Source of the DNA: Pseudocercospora fijiensis CIRAD86
Lineage: Eukaryota; Ascomycota; Dothideomycetes; Mycosphaerellales; Mycosphaerellaceae
Assembly (NCBI RefSeq): GCF_000340215.1
Contig: NW_006921532.1
Coordinates: 2,211,337 to 2,275,336 of the forward strand
Length of the DNA: 64,000 nucleotides
Reading direction: 5' to 3'
Positions 22,557-33,256 of the stretch are shown piece after piece. Position 1 is the stretch's first letter, and the number at the start of each line of letters is the position of its first letter. Below the pieces are notes generated by a model, which was not told the DNA's origin, did no database searches, and was given only the letters and a program-made list of their open reading frames with translations. Position numbers and translations under genes: made by a program.

Positions 22557-24565
22557 TCACTGCTCCTTCTCAGGATCACGCTCACTACTCTCCATCGCCG
22601 CACCAGCCGCCACGGGGAAGGTTGGAGCAAAGTGACTCCTCGCCCGAATCTTCGCACCCTTCAGATAAAAAAGAATCGGCATAGGCACACACGCCAGCGC
22701 CACACAACCCAATAAAGTTCCTGCCCACTGCACACCCATGCCCTGGATCATCTGCGTTGCGAAGAGAGGGAAGCCTGCGCCTGCCAATGACCTTAAGAAT
22801 GTGTTGGCTGCGATGGCACTTGCTGCGAACATGAGGTATGCGTCGATGAGGTAGTTGAGACATTGGAGAAATATGGACATGATTCCGAAGCCGGTGAAGA
22901 GGCCTGAGAGGGCTGGGGCGATCCAGTGGATTGAGGGATCGAAGCCGGTCCTAATAAAAGTAATGATGTTAGTTTGGGGTAGTAATTTTTGAGTGGGGGA
23001 CGAGATCCACTTACCATCCGAACCAGAACACCCCCACAGCGAAGCAAGTGCCTCCTACGATGACTGGAGGAAGACGCCATTCTGGGATCGGCATGTTGTT
23101 GTTCGCAGCCAGCTTTTTATTATAGCCCGGCTGGAGAATGATCATGTAGACACCAGCGAATATTTCTCCTGTGATCATGCCGAAGAATGGCAGGCCGCCG
23201 ATTCCTGGACTGAAGCCGTGGATCTGTTGGAAGACGATCGGATAGAATGTCAGGAAGAGGTATAGTAAGCCATACACCAAAGCCATATATAAACTGAGCA
23301 ACAGGACGATGGGCTCCGTGAAAAGCATTCGCATCGGTCTGCTCAAGTTCTTCTCGAGCAACTCTCGCAGGTCGACTTCGATTTCTTCTTGTTTAGCATG
23401 GATACCCCAGTTCTTTGTCCTTCTTCTGAGATCTGCGGCTTTGTTGACGAGGATGACGGGTGGGTAGGTTTCTTCGAGGAAGACCAGCGAGAGGCCGAGT
23501 CCCAAGAAACCCATGATGGTCGTAATGTACTCGGTCCAGCGCCAGCCAAGGTATGAGGTTACGATGAAGCCGCCAATGAAAGGTGCCTAATGGGTCGAAG
23601 GTCAGCAAACGTCTTAGACATCAGAGCGTTCAAGGTTTTGCTCTTCTTACCATGAGGGGACCCGAGAAGACGGTCATACTGAAGACTGTAATTGCAAGAC
23701 CACGCTGGCGATTAGAGAACATGTCCGCGAAGACGGCTCCGACGCAAGTAAGCGGGCAAGCACCGCAGAAGCCAGCGAAGAACCGACAGATGAAGATCGT
23801 TTGAGTGTCTTTGGCGACTGCAACTGCCAAGTTGAAGATAGAGAAGCCGAAGGAGGATAGCAAAAGTGGAATTTTACGTCCATACAACTCACTGGAGGGC
23901 GCCCATATGATCGGTCCTGTTGCAAATCCCAACACGTAGAGCGAGAGACCTAGAACGCCGACTTCTCTAGATATGCCGAATTGCTGAGCAACGACCCCGG
24001 TGGCTGTTGAGAAGATGGATGATCCGAACGCTGCGGTAAAAGTGACAAACCCCAGAGTGATCGCAACGGGGAGCTTCTTTTTCATAGGCCAATTCTGTGC
24101 ATGGAGAGGGTCATTCGGGCCATCGAACTCGACAACATATTCCTCGCGATCAGGGAGGTCTGGTGGATATGGCTTGCCAGCGCCAAAAGCAGGTAATGGT
24201 GTCGTCTCATGTCGCGTTCTAGTCCGCGATCTGATACTCTGTCCCACTGTGGCACTATGCTGACTGCGTCCAGTCTGAATTCGGCTTAAGGCTGTAGGAT
24301 GTCGTTCAAGGTCCACATCGTCTCGCTGCGTGGCCATCCTCAACACTCCGATTTCTGCTCGTTCTATCGACACGCTAAATGAAGATGATCCAGAGCTTGA
24401 GGTGCTGATTCCAGTGACTGTGCGCTCGAGCGCTTCCCGTTTCTCTGCTTTCTCCATATTGCTGGAGTCCACTCCTCTGTTTGGTGCTGGACCCGGACTG
24501 ATACCAAATCTCTCTGGACTGGCTTCTCGTTCCGCCGCCGACATTCTGCGGTCTTCTGGATTCAT
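22557..24565 (-). CDS. MFS transporter, DHA1 (drug:H+ antiporter) type
   Basis: Three exons on the minus strand, 24565-23651, 23586-23015 and 22950-22557, give 626 residues with two 64 nt introns. A Ser/Arg-rich cytosolic N-terminus of about 160 residues precedes the first helix. The DHA1 hallmarks are visible: NDPLHAQNWPMKKK before TM1, LGFATGPIIWAPSSELYGRK (motif A, after TM2), and RFFAGFCGACPLTCVGAVFADMF in TM4. Twelve hydrophobic segments can be followed across the joins, and the C-terminus is short and hydrophilic (SSERDPEKEQ). Relatives export azoles, polyamines or other toxic small molecules through the plasma membrane. The substrate cannot be told from sequence, and no biosynthetic cluster surrounds it. 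Confidence 0.9.
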
Positions 24566-25390
24566 GGTTTAAGTTCTGTCGTTCTATCCAAGCTGCTTGC
24601 AGAGTTATGGCTTCCCAATGTGCGTGCAATCCTTAGGTACGCAGAATCGCAACTCCCTCAAGGAGGAAAAAATCAGTGTCGATCAACCAGGCCAAGTCCT
24701 GTCTGCCACACTAAGAAAAGTATTATGGTATGGTTTGATAAGTACGTCCTTTGGCTATCGTCGGTATATTCTAGAAGAAATCCAATGGCTACCAAAGAGA
24801 AAAAAAAATTCCAAGTTCGGGATGAGTGCACGGATCGGGAAGGATGTTTGTTATTATGAACGACGTCTGTGCCGAAGCCCCGGACCAAACAAACTGCAAC
24901 TGCCTACTTTTGAAGAACCAAAGTCTGGACTAATCAGCCACCTTGCCACCGTCCGCTAAAGAAGTTGTCTCTTTTCCTTGACATATCATCCGATGACGAT
25001 TTGCACGGAGCGTATCTGGTTGATCAGGCCGATGTGCCGAAGTTTCGCCATGGATCCTGGTCAAACCAATGGGTAAGTTAAGAGGCGAGAGTTGTGCACT
25101 TGTGCTTAGATGAATCACTCTAAATATTGTGATGAAGGTGATGAAAGAGCTCTGGACATTCGTGGAGTGTCCGAGGATGTGACGATGGAGCATAGAATAA
25201 CCTGCCGCTGTTCTCGCACGAAGATGATGCTTCTCCATGCTTTGTAAGTCTACTCCGTATCTGTGCGCGGCAGTCTGACCTTTCTCACTTTCGAGACGAG
25301 GTCCAGATAGCGTGCTATGCTGTCGTATGCCATGTCGTCGTGCTAATGTACATTATGCTTGATGTGATGCTTCGTGATGATTGCAGCTAA
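24566..25390. other. Intergenic, no gene seen
   Basis: 825 bases between the MFS start codon and the RPN13 stop. Several 60-120 codon frames overlap and none looks like protein. It presumably holds the transporter promoter. Confidence 0.45.
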
Positions 25391-26781
25391 TTATCGCTTC
25401 TTCTCTTCCTCCTCTACAGTCTTTTTGACACCCTCGACGAATGCTTCGACAGCGTCGCCACCACCTAGGGGAACACTGCCGCCGTGAATGAGACCTCCAT
25501 TCTCGATCTTCACTTGCAATGCTTCGCCAATCATGGGAAGGCCGCCATCACGCAGAGCGACCGTCAACGATCCGAGACTTTGATGAAATTGTGGCGATCG
25601 GAGCACGCGGGTAAGGATGGCCTTCTTTTGTGCTGTCGACAGAGCTTCAATAGCTGCCTGTGTTGCGGCTGGGCTGGGCTCAGTGGCTGACGTTGACTCT
25701 TCCGATTCCTGGCCAAGGAGAAATAGCTCAGGAGGTAGATATGTGCAGAGATGATCGATCTGTTGCGGTGATGCCGAAGATAGATATGCAGTCGTAATTG
25801 AAGACGGAAGGAGGTCGGGCAATGTTGTGAAGGGCTTATCCTGGCGCTGTGATTGTGGTGATCCGCTGCCACCGCTGCCTTTGAGAGAATTGAGGAAGTT
25901 TTGTACAATGGCGTTTGTGTCTTGTGCGCCTGAGGAAGCACTACCTGAGTGATTCACGTTAGCCGATGCTTCGTTTATAGAGATTGCAAAATGGCACGCA
26001 GCTACAAAAGCAGACAGTAGCAACGTATTTTCAGCACTTTCGTACATGATGCATCCTCGCAAACGCCGTCTTTCCTGACCATACTCGGTACAATGAACTG
26101 CTTCTTTTGCAGCTGATTCAGTTCGCCTCCAGCGCCTCGCTTGATAACGATGAGACATCTAACAACTTACGCTCTGCCTCCATCTGCACCGCCTTCTCTG
26201 CTTGCCTCGCCCTCCTCTCGTGGGTCGCCGCCTGTGGCATCGGCACCGGCACCACCTGTCTCTTGGCGCTCTAATGAAGAGCCATGGTGATCGATCTCCA
26301 TGGCGTCAGCATCGCCATTTGGACCAGCACTGTCGTCTCCGTTCCGGATGTCCTGGATCTCACGCTCAACATCAACACCCTCGCCCTGCAGCAGCGCATC
26401 GATGATTTGACCAATCCGCTGATCCCGCTGGCTGAACCAGCTCAAGTGTCCTTCCCGTGACTGCGCCTTGCTCTGCATCCAAAAGAAGTGCTTCTGACTG
26501 CTGGACGTGAAGCGCAGAACAAAGATGCGGCCGGTAGTGGGGGAGTGCAGCTCTTCAGCACCTTGCTCTTTTAGCAGTGGATAGAAGTGGCCGTCTTGTG
26601 GGAACATGATGAGGTCGAGTTCAGGTTCGGTGGCAGGTGCTGAACGCGGCCGCCAGCAGAAGTGCAGCAGCTCATCCTCTTCGTATAGGTAGATGTAGCC
26701 GGGCGTTGGGTTTGGCGTGACTTTACGGCCGCTGAAATCGCATTTGCCAGCTTTGAATGTGATGAGAGGTGTTGCGGCCAT
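25391..26781 (-). CDS. RPN13: 26S proteasome ubiquitin receptor Rpn13 / ADRM1
   Basis: Two exons, 26781-26171 and 25940-25391, encode 386 residues; human ADRM1 has 407. The 230 nt intron ends CTAAC..CAGGTAG; using the AG four bases earlier would create a stop at the junction. Exon 1 is the Pru domain: LITFKAGKCDFSGRKVTPNPTPGYIYLYEEDELLHFCWRPR and FPQDGHFYPL, then RIFVLRFTSSSQKHFFWMQ, which binds ubiquitin and Rpn2. An acidic Gly-rich linker follows. Exon 2 carries the DEUBAD-type domain (LPDLLPSSITTAYLSSASPQQIDHLCTYLPPELF..ILTRVLRSPQFHQSLGSLTVALRDGGLP), which recruits Uch37-type deubiquitinase. It is divergent from RPL6 with 300 bases between the start codons. Confidence 0.92.
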
Positions 26782-27081
26782 TTTGGGTGGATGTGATGTG
26801 TTTGGTCGCGTGTCGATGTTTCGTGGAAGTTGATGATGGCATGTTTGATGTCAGCGAGAAACGTTGCAAGCCTCAGAACTCAGGCATCAACTTTTGGGCT
26901 TCCGGCTTGGCACTGAGCCCACCCGCCGTAATTCTGTCTTGAAGAAGCCGGCCTTTGCGACATCCAGAAACGACTCCAGCGGCACAACACCATACTAACC
27001 CGTAGCACCTTCTTTTCGGTACGGCTTTCAAGACATATTCGAAATCGCGACAACACTAATACCACGACAGTCGCCGTCAAG
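26782..27081. promoter_or_regulatory. Divergent promoter RPN13 / RPL6
   Basis: Exactly 300 bases separate the two start codons, so a proteasome gene and a ribosomal protein gene share one promoter region. I see no motif I would name with confidence. Confidence 0.45.
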
Positions 27082-27760
27082 ATGTCTACCGCCGCCCAGA
27101 AGACGCAAAACGACCAGAAGGCGTCCAGATACTATCCAGCCGACGACGATGCACAGGCAAAGAAGGTATGAAGACACCTGATAGTACATGGGAGACGCAA
27201 GATTGGAAGCGGCGGAAACTGAGAATTGGATGGATATGAAGAGCATGCACTGACCTGTCGACACACAGTCCCGCAAGGCCATCCGTCCATTCAAGCCGCG
27301 CGCATCTCTCCAGCCAGGTGCTGTCCTGATTCTCCTCGCCGGTCGCTTCCGTGGCAAGCGTGTCGTCCTCCTCAAGGTTCTCGATCAGGGTACCCTCCTC
27401 GTCACTGGCCCATTCAAGCTGAACGGTGTCCCACTCCGCCGCGTCAACGCCCGCTATGTGATCGCAACCAAGACCAAGATCGATCTCTCTGGTCTCGACA
27501 AGGCATCAGTCGACAAGGTCTCCGGCGAGAACTACTTCGCCCGCGACAAGAAGGCCGACAAGAAGGGCAGCAAGGAGGCTTTCTTCCAGCAGGGTGAGAA
27601 GCCACAGAAGAAGGAGGTCGCCGGTGAGCGCGCTGAGGACCAGAAGAAGGTGGACAAGGCGTTGCTCGCCTCTATTAAGAAGGAGCCTTTGCTCCTCGGA
27701 TACCTTTCGACTAGCTTCAGCCTGCGAAAGGGTGACCGGCCGCATGACATGGTCTTCTAA
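27082..27760 (+). CDS. RPL6: 60S ribosomal protein L6 (eL6)
   Basis: Two exons, 27082-27165 and 27269-27760, with a 103 nt intron, give 191 residues. The core motif [49 protein letters not shown] carries the KOW-like SH3 segment of eL6. [17 protein letters not shown] and the basic stretch [17 protein letters not shown] follow, and the protein ends GDRPHDMVF as in the family. It is a structural component of the large cytosolic ribosomal subunit. Strong C-ending codon bias fits high expression. An intron close to the start is typical of fungal ribosomal protein genes. Confidence 0.95.
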
Positions 27761-28989
27761 ATGCATTGCACAGCGAGATGGGAAAGATGGGATTCTATGG
27801 CGATGGAGGTCATTGGCGTTGCAACTCGTACTAGTTTTCTGTGTCGCATAGACGAGGTTGTGGGCAGAAGCATGGTCCCGCTGAATCATTGAACTTCGTA
27901 AAACGCAGGACAACCACAAATGAATGAGAAGCTATGACAAACAGCGACGACAACATCCACGTTCAATTTCAGATAAAAAGCATCGCTTCGTAAACGGTAC
28001 GCTAGCGATGCACTGGACAATTTCGACGCGGCCACGTTCGAAATCAAACAACGTCAATGCTAGGTAGGTATCGGAGTCCTGTCTGGCATCAGCCCTCGCA
28101 TCTCATACAAAAATTTCACCAAGGTCAACGTATATCGGACCATATTATGGAGTACTGCAACCACCGGCGAGACGCCATAGACGATATCACAGAACTAGGA
28201 GCCATATATTCCGCCTTCCCACCTCTCGCTCTGCTTGATTGGCATGACCGGCACTGCTGCAAAAAATCTGTATACCTTATATCAGCATCTTGACGTTACC
28301 AGTGAGAACGCAAATTTGATAAACACCGGACACTGAACAAATGACTACGTGGACAAACAACGTCATGTGTGAGAAAATTCTTGGCACTCGCAACATCCTC
28401 CTTTGCCCTCCATGTAACGTAGCCTTTCTTGACTTATTATTATTATTATCAGCTTTCACACGGCCTTTCCGCAACATGCATCTCCTCTGCTACGGAAGAA
28501 TTGCACTCGGTATAACAATACCTATAATTGCACTCATGATCGCTCCCAAAGACGACGGGAGCGAGCAGAAACCCGCAACAACTACCACCAGGCCAAAAGG
28601 CTGATGAGAAGGAAGCCGAATAATGTTCGTGAGATTTTCCATTCAATTCCTGGATCTCGTCGTGTTATCGGAGCATTACTTGCTCTCCGAATGCATTATG
28701 TACAAGCAAATGACTGGCTTGCGCTCGACCTCCTCCTGCTGCTATAAGGGGAATCCAAAAAAAAAACGCCTGGCAAAATCGCCATAGATGCATTCAATGC
28801 CCGGTCCTCGTGACCCCATTCATCATTGCGCCATTAAAAAGATGTGCTAGGCCATACTGCATGTTTCTAAAGTAAAGAACAGGAAGGAAAACAACGCTGC
28901 TCACGACGATCATCATCGTCTTGAGTATCGTGTTCCGTGTGTTCTCCTGTCGTCAGAGCTTGCGCTGCCTGGAAACGAAAGTCAGTATT
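27761..28989. other. Intergenic, no gene seen
   Basis: 1.2 kb between convergent genes. It is AT-richer than the flanks, with a TTATTATTATTATTATC run near 28436-28450 and an A run near 28757. Frames are short and overlapping. A noncoding transcript cannot be excluded. Confidence 0.45.
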
Positions 28990-30114
28990 TCATTCTCGGC
29001 GGCTTCGCATCGGACTGTACTCACTGGCACTGGTGTAATAATCGCTCGAATAAGAGTACTCAGAGTACTTCTCGTCATGTCTCCTCTTGTCTCTCTTTCG
29101 CTTGAGGCCAAGCACAGCCCAGAGAGCTGCAAGACCCGCGCCAATGCCGAGCAGATTCTTTCCATCGTGAGATTTCTTGTCTCGGCGATCGACACGAGCT
29201 GGCGGCCTTGAAGCACCATACCAAGTTCGTCCACCACCAGCGCCACCAGCGCCACCATGGTGGGAATGGTGCGAGTATCGCTCTTCTTCCACGACCTCTC
29301 GTCTCCTTTTGCGTCCTCCGAGTCCGAAACATGCAAGGCAGCCGTCGAGAAGACCCTTGAGACAGCAGTAGAAGCAGAGCAATCCAAGCAGAAGCAGACC
29401 CACCAGCACGCCAATGACAATACCAGCGATCGCACCTCCGGAAAGTCCTCCGCCTCCGTTGTTCTGCTCCGATCCAGTGACTGTAACGTTGGCACCTGTT
29501 GCAACGGGCGCGATGAACGGGACAGTGGTAGTCGGACTGGCAGTCTGGGTGATTGTCTGATAAGACGAAGAAGTCGGCCGCACTGGCGCAACCGCTGTCG
29601 CACCAGCACCTCCAACAACGGTGTAGCCACTAGGAGACCCAGAGCTGCCAACCGCTGCCTCTTTACATTGCGACTGCTCTGGGCTGAAGCAGTACTGGTT
29701 GCTTGCACAGCATATACTTCCACAAGACTGCTGGTTCTGGCCACAAGCGATTCCTGTCGCGACAGCGCCTCCGATGTATGTCGACATGACACTCGTGACC
29801 GTCACCAGATCTGTCTGAACGTACGTCGTTGTGTAGACGGAATAGTAGCCTCCAGCAGCCGTGACTTGCGTGCTAGCTGTACACGATACGATTGACGCCG
29901 CATCGGTATAACAGGCTTGGCCAGAACCACAGCATAGTTGTCCATAATACCCGCAAGTCGTGCCGGAACAAGCTTGTCGACCAAAGAGTTCGTTGAGAGA
30001 GAAACCGGCCAATTTCGGTGGAATCGGGTCTGGGAATGCGAAGGTCGATGGCGGTGCGAGGAGGATGGTGGTAAGTAGATGCAGCAGCGGGCGTGGCACT
30101 TGACTGAAGCGCAT
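28990..30114 (-). CDS. Cys-rich single-pass membrane protein, uncharacterised
   Basis: One exon of 374 codons from the ATG at 30114. Residues 1-26 form a signal peptide (LLHLLTTILLAPPSTFA). The ectodomain has two cysteine modules, CSGTTCGYYGQLCCGSGQAC (from about residue 49) and CGQNQQSCGSICCASNQYCF (from about 124), each with a CC pair. A Thr/Ser/Val-rich stalk follows. The transmembrane helix is near 226-252 (LSGGAIAGIVIGVLVGLLLL), then a cytoplasmic cysteine cluster (FYCCLKGLLDGCLACFG) that could be palmitoylated, a basic segment GGRKRRR, and a His/Gly-rich then Tyr/Ser-rich tail (YSEYSYSSDYYTSASEYS). Layout and helix match the gene at 2057. A surface sensor or wall-associated role is possible but not shown. 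Confidence 0.8.
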   Translation of the reverse strand: MRFSQVPRPLLHLLTTILLAPPSTFAFPDPIPPKLAGFSLNELFGRQACSGTTCGYYGQLCCGSGQACYTDAASIVSCTASTQVTAAGGYYSVYTTTYVQTDLVTVTSVMSTYIGGAVATGIACGQNQQSCGSICCASNQYCFSPEQSQCKEAAVGSSGSPSGYTVVGGAGATAVAPVRPTSSSYQTITQTASPTTTVPFIAPVATGANVTVTGSEQNNGGGGLSGGAIAGIVIGVLVGLLLLGLLCFYCCLKGLLDGCLACFGLGGRKRRREVVEEERYSHHSHHGGAGGAGGGRTWYGASRPPARVDRRDKKSHDGKNLLGIGAGLAALWAVLGLKRKRDKRRHDEKYSEYSYSSDYYTSASEYSPMRSRRE

Positions 30115-30734
30115 GGCTGCAATCGCTGCCCGTCGGTCGGCCTGCTCAAAATCGTCTTGCTGAGCTGAGGAATGTGGGCGTCGTCGATGGCAAGTGCGGA
30201 ATGGAATGCACCAATGCTGCACTGCTCTCCACCACCCCGCAGCGGTAGTGGTGGCACCTCACCGCGATTTCGTCTGGGGCCGAAGTGAACAGTGGTGTGG
30301 AGTATGAATCTGTGCTTTGCGATCAGAAAAAAGCGCCTTTCTCGTCAACGAACGAGTGCGTAAGGAAAGAACTCCCCAATTCGTTTGGTCTGGTGTGGTC
30401 TTCAGGTCGCTATCCGATCTGCCGTGCAAGATGTGGCTGGATGTGCCCAACCACCTTTCCTTTCCCCACCACCTGAATTTCTTCTTCTTTCGATTGTGAC
30501 GCGTGGTCGGTTCTCTTGGGAGATTCGTGCGTTGGAAGTGCTTTCGCTAACTTATGGTATGTCCGATCTCTACGGCTCGTAAGTTACGAAACGTCACTGC
30601 CCAACGCTGTGGTCGCTCCATCAATCGTTGTCCAGCGCAACGGTTGTTGTGGACGTGGAGCCGTGGACGCTGGGACGGCTTCCGCGGGAGCTTGGACGGA
30701 GCTCCATATACACCAGATTGTCAATGAAGAATTC
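30115..30734. other. Intergenic upstream of the Cys-rich membrane protein
   Basis: 620 bases leading to the palindromic element. It contains the promoter of the minus-strand gene. Short overlapping frames only. Confidence 0.4.
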
Positions 30735-32050
30735 ACAACGCAATCTTTGCCCCTACAAGTTCTTTTTAATATATCTTTTTATCTAGAGGAGTTATAGCTT
30801 AATAATATAGGACAAAGATACTCTAATCTATGTATATTTTTGGAAAATATCAAGATTTCTAGTCGTTGCCTCCTAAATTAATAAGCTATATAGCTTAAAA
30901 CTCTAAGTTAGAGATTTTAGAACTTTAGTGTTTTCTTGAGTCTTAATATACTATTTTTAGTAATCTAAAAACCAGGCCTTATAGTTTTACTTAAGAAAAA
31001 TCCATTTCGAGATTTTTCTCGTAATATAGCTACTATTAGTTATATAATCTAGAATTCAAAACTTAAATTCTTCTTAGGTTCCCTTTCGTATATCTTTTTC
31101 TTTAGACGAGTTATAGCTTAGTAATATAAGACAACAATAATCTGTTTTCAATCTAGTATTAGAAAATTACTAAAATTATTATAGCTATCTACTAGGATTA
31201 GCCTAAAATTCTAGAATAAAGATTTTAAGACTTTTGCTTTTTTTAAGCCTTAGTATACTATTTTTAGTAATCTAAAACCTAAACCTAATAGTTTTACCTA
31301 GTAGGAATCTATATTAGAGCTTTTACTTTAAATAAGCTATAAATAGTCTTATAACTTAGAAAAGAATATTCTTAAGAATTATAAACTTTAAATTGCTAAG
31401 CCTACAATTGTTAAGAATATTCGCTTTAGGATTTTAAGACTAATAGTAAGCGTATTAAAATAAGAATCTCAAAATGTATTTATACTAAGTAAAACTTTTA
31501 GGTCTAGGTTTTAGATTACTAAAAATAGTATACTAAGGCTTAATAAATACTAAAATCTTAAAATCCTTACCTAAGAGTTTTAGGCTAATCTTAGTAGATA
31601 GCTATAATAGTTTTAGTTATTTTCTAAAAATATATAAAAGCTAAAGTATATTTGTCTTATATTACTAAGCTATAGCTCTTCTAAATAAAAAGATAAACTA
31701 ACGAGAATATAGTAAGAAAATAATATTCCTTTCTAGATTATGTTGCTAATAGTTTATATACTAATATATAAATTTAGATTTAGATTTTTATAAGGTAGAA
31801 CTATAAGATCTGAATTTTAGATTACTAAAAATAGTATGCTAAGGCCTAAAAAAATGCTAAAATTGTTAAACTTCAAAATTAGACTTTTAGGCTATATAGC
31901 CTATAAATTTAATAGGTAACGACTAGAAATTTTACTATTTTCTAAAAATAGATACAAATTAGAGTATCTTTGTTCTATATTGTTAAGCTATAACTCCTCT
32001 ATATAAAAAGATATATTAAAAAGAACTTGAAGGAGCAAAGATTGCGTTGT
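30735..32050. mobile_element. AT-rich palindromic element, apparently a MITE nested in a related MITE
   Basis: The ends are inverted copies: ACAACGCAATCTTTGC at 30735-30750 returns as the reverse complement ending at 32050, and similarity continues inward for at least 200 bp (for example TTCTTTTTAATATATCTTTT at 30760-30779 against its complement at 32006-32026). A second inverted pair lies inside: CGTATATCTTTTTCTTTAGA near 31087 against a complement near 31680-31700. A block CTATTTTTAGTAATCTAAAA appears four times, twice in each orientation (near 30950, 31260, 31520 and 31820). No transposase is encoded. TpA richness fits RIP. No convincing target duplication was found. Confidence 0.75.
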
Positions 32051-32328
32051 TGTCGCTGCGGTCAGAAGTGCTGTATTGACAATCTGGTACGTATGGGCCT
32101 CCCTAGGAGCTTGGGCCTTCGGTTCGGGATGCAATCCTCCTACACAGGATTCGAGAAACAGACATTATTATTGACTTACCCTCCCCTCCTTCAGTCTATC
32201 TACATCTCATCGTACAAGTCATGTCATGACTACGCTAAGCTGATCGCATCGCCGCTGATCGATATTACCAGAAACATCGCCAAAAAAATCTCGCTTCGTC
32301 AACATGCAGTAAACGAGACAGTGAAGAC

Positions 32329-33256
32329 TCATCGCGGCGACGTAGACGAGGCACTCTTGTCTCTCCTCTCCACATCCTGCCCGCTATCCATCTCGACTCC
32401 CGCGTTGCTTCCAGGTAATTCCTGTGGAACCATCTGTTGCGGCGGGTCGCCCCATTTCTGATAGCTAGGCGGACGAGCCGACCATTCTGAGCCGTTGTGT
32501 TGTGGCGAGCTGTGGTATGAGGGCACCATAGGCGATAAGTTATAGCTTTCTGCGCGAAATGAGTGAGTGAGCCGCTGGGAGTCTTTGTCCTGGCGTAAAA
32601 AAACTTACGAGGCACATGTTTGAAATTGGTAGTCGCTTGATCAGGCGGTAGCTCTGACACGCCTTGCCCCGATAGTTCGGCTTGCATTGCACCGTTTCCA
32701 TTCCCCTTCTTCGCAGCTTGCCTTCGACGTCTTCGGTAAAACCACCATATGCCAAATACGAAGGCTGCTAGTACGACAACTCCACCCACGACTCCTCCTG
32801 CTATTGCGCCCGTGTTGGTACTCGATCCTGACGCAGCAGCTGTCGATTGTGTCCACGTGGTGTTAAGGCTCAAGAAAGGTTGTGCATCGGCTGGATTTTG
32901 TGACAGAAATGCGCCAGCGAGCGCTGTGTTCGGGCAGCCAGTGTCAGTCCCGCAGCCAGATTCCGTACAGCAGCCCCAGAAAGGTGGATCTGTGTAGGCG
33001 CAAGTGTAGAACAGGCCTGGGAGTAGATCGTTAGCGAGTGTGATGATTCTGTCTGGAAGTCCGACGTCTTACCGTTCGAGCATTGCTGATCAGGTATTTG
33101 GCCGTACTGTTCTGCATCGAACTCTGTTTTCACCAGGTTTCCGGCCGGACAACCCACCGCACATGGGTCGCTGAGACAACATCCTACATATCTGCTCCCA
33201 TCTCCACAAGCGTAGAATCGCCCGCCTTCAGGGCAGGTCATGTTCGGCGTCGTCAT
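32329..33256 (-). CDS. Membrane protein with two tandem Cys modules, uncharacterised
   Basis: Three exons, 33256-33073, 33016-32609 and 32549-32329, encode 270 residues; introns are 56 and 59 nt. The N-terminal half has two copies of one module: GGRFYACGDGSRYVGCC.SDPC..GCP (residues 11-37) and NGLFYTCAYTDPPFWGCC.ESGC...GCP (62-90), i.e. FYxC, GCC, C and GCP in fixed order. A Ser/Thr stalk, a transmembrane helix near 131-154 (GAIAGGVVGGVVVLAAFVFGIWWF), RRRRR, and a Ser/Pro-rich cytoplasmic tail follow. No classical signal peptide precedes the first module. The frame is open upstream to about 33370 without another ATG, so the start could be wrong or a type III topology may apply. The downstream neighbour on the same strand has the same layout. 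Confidence 0.78.

Noticed and set aside
25941..25944. Alternative acceptor CAG for the RPN13 intron
   Set aside because: It would put TAG in frame at the junction; the AG four bases downstream keeps the conserved reading.
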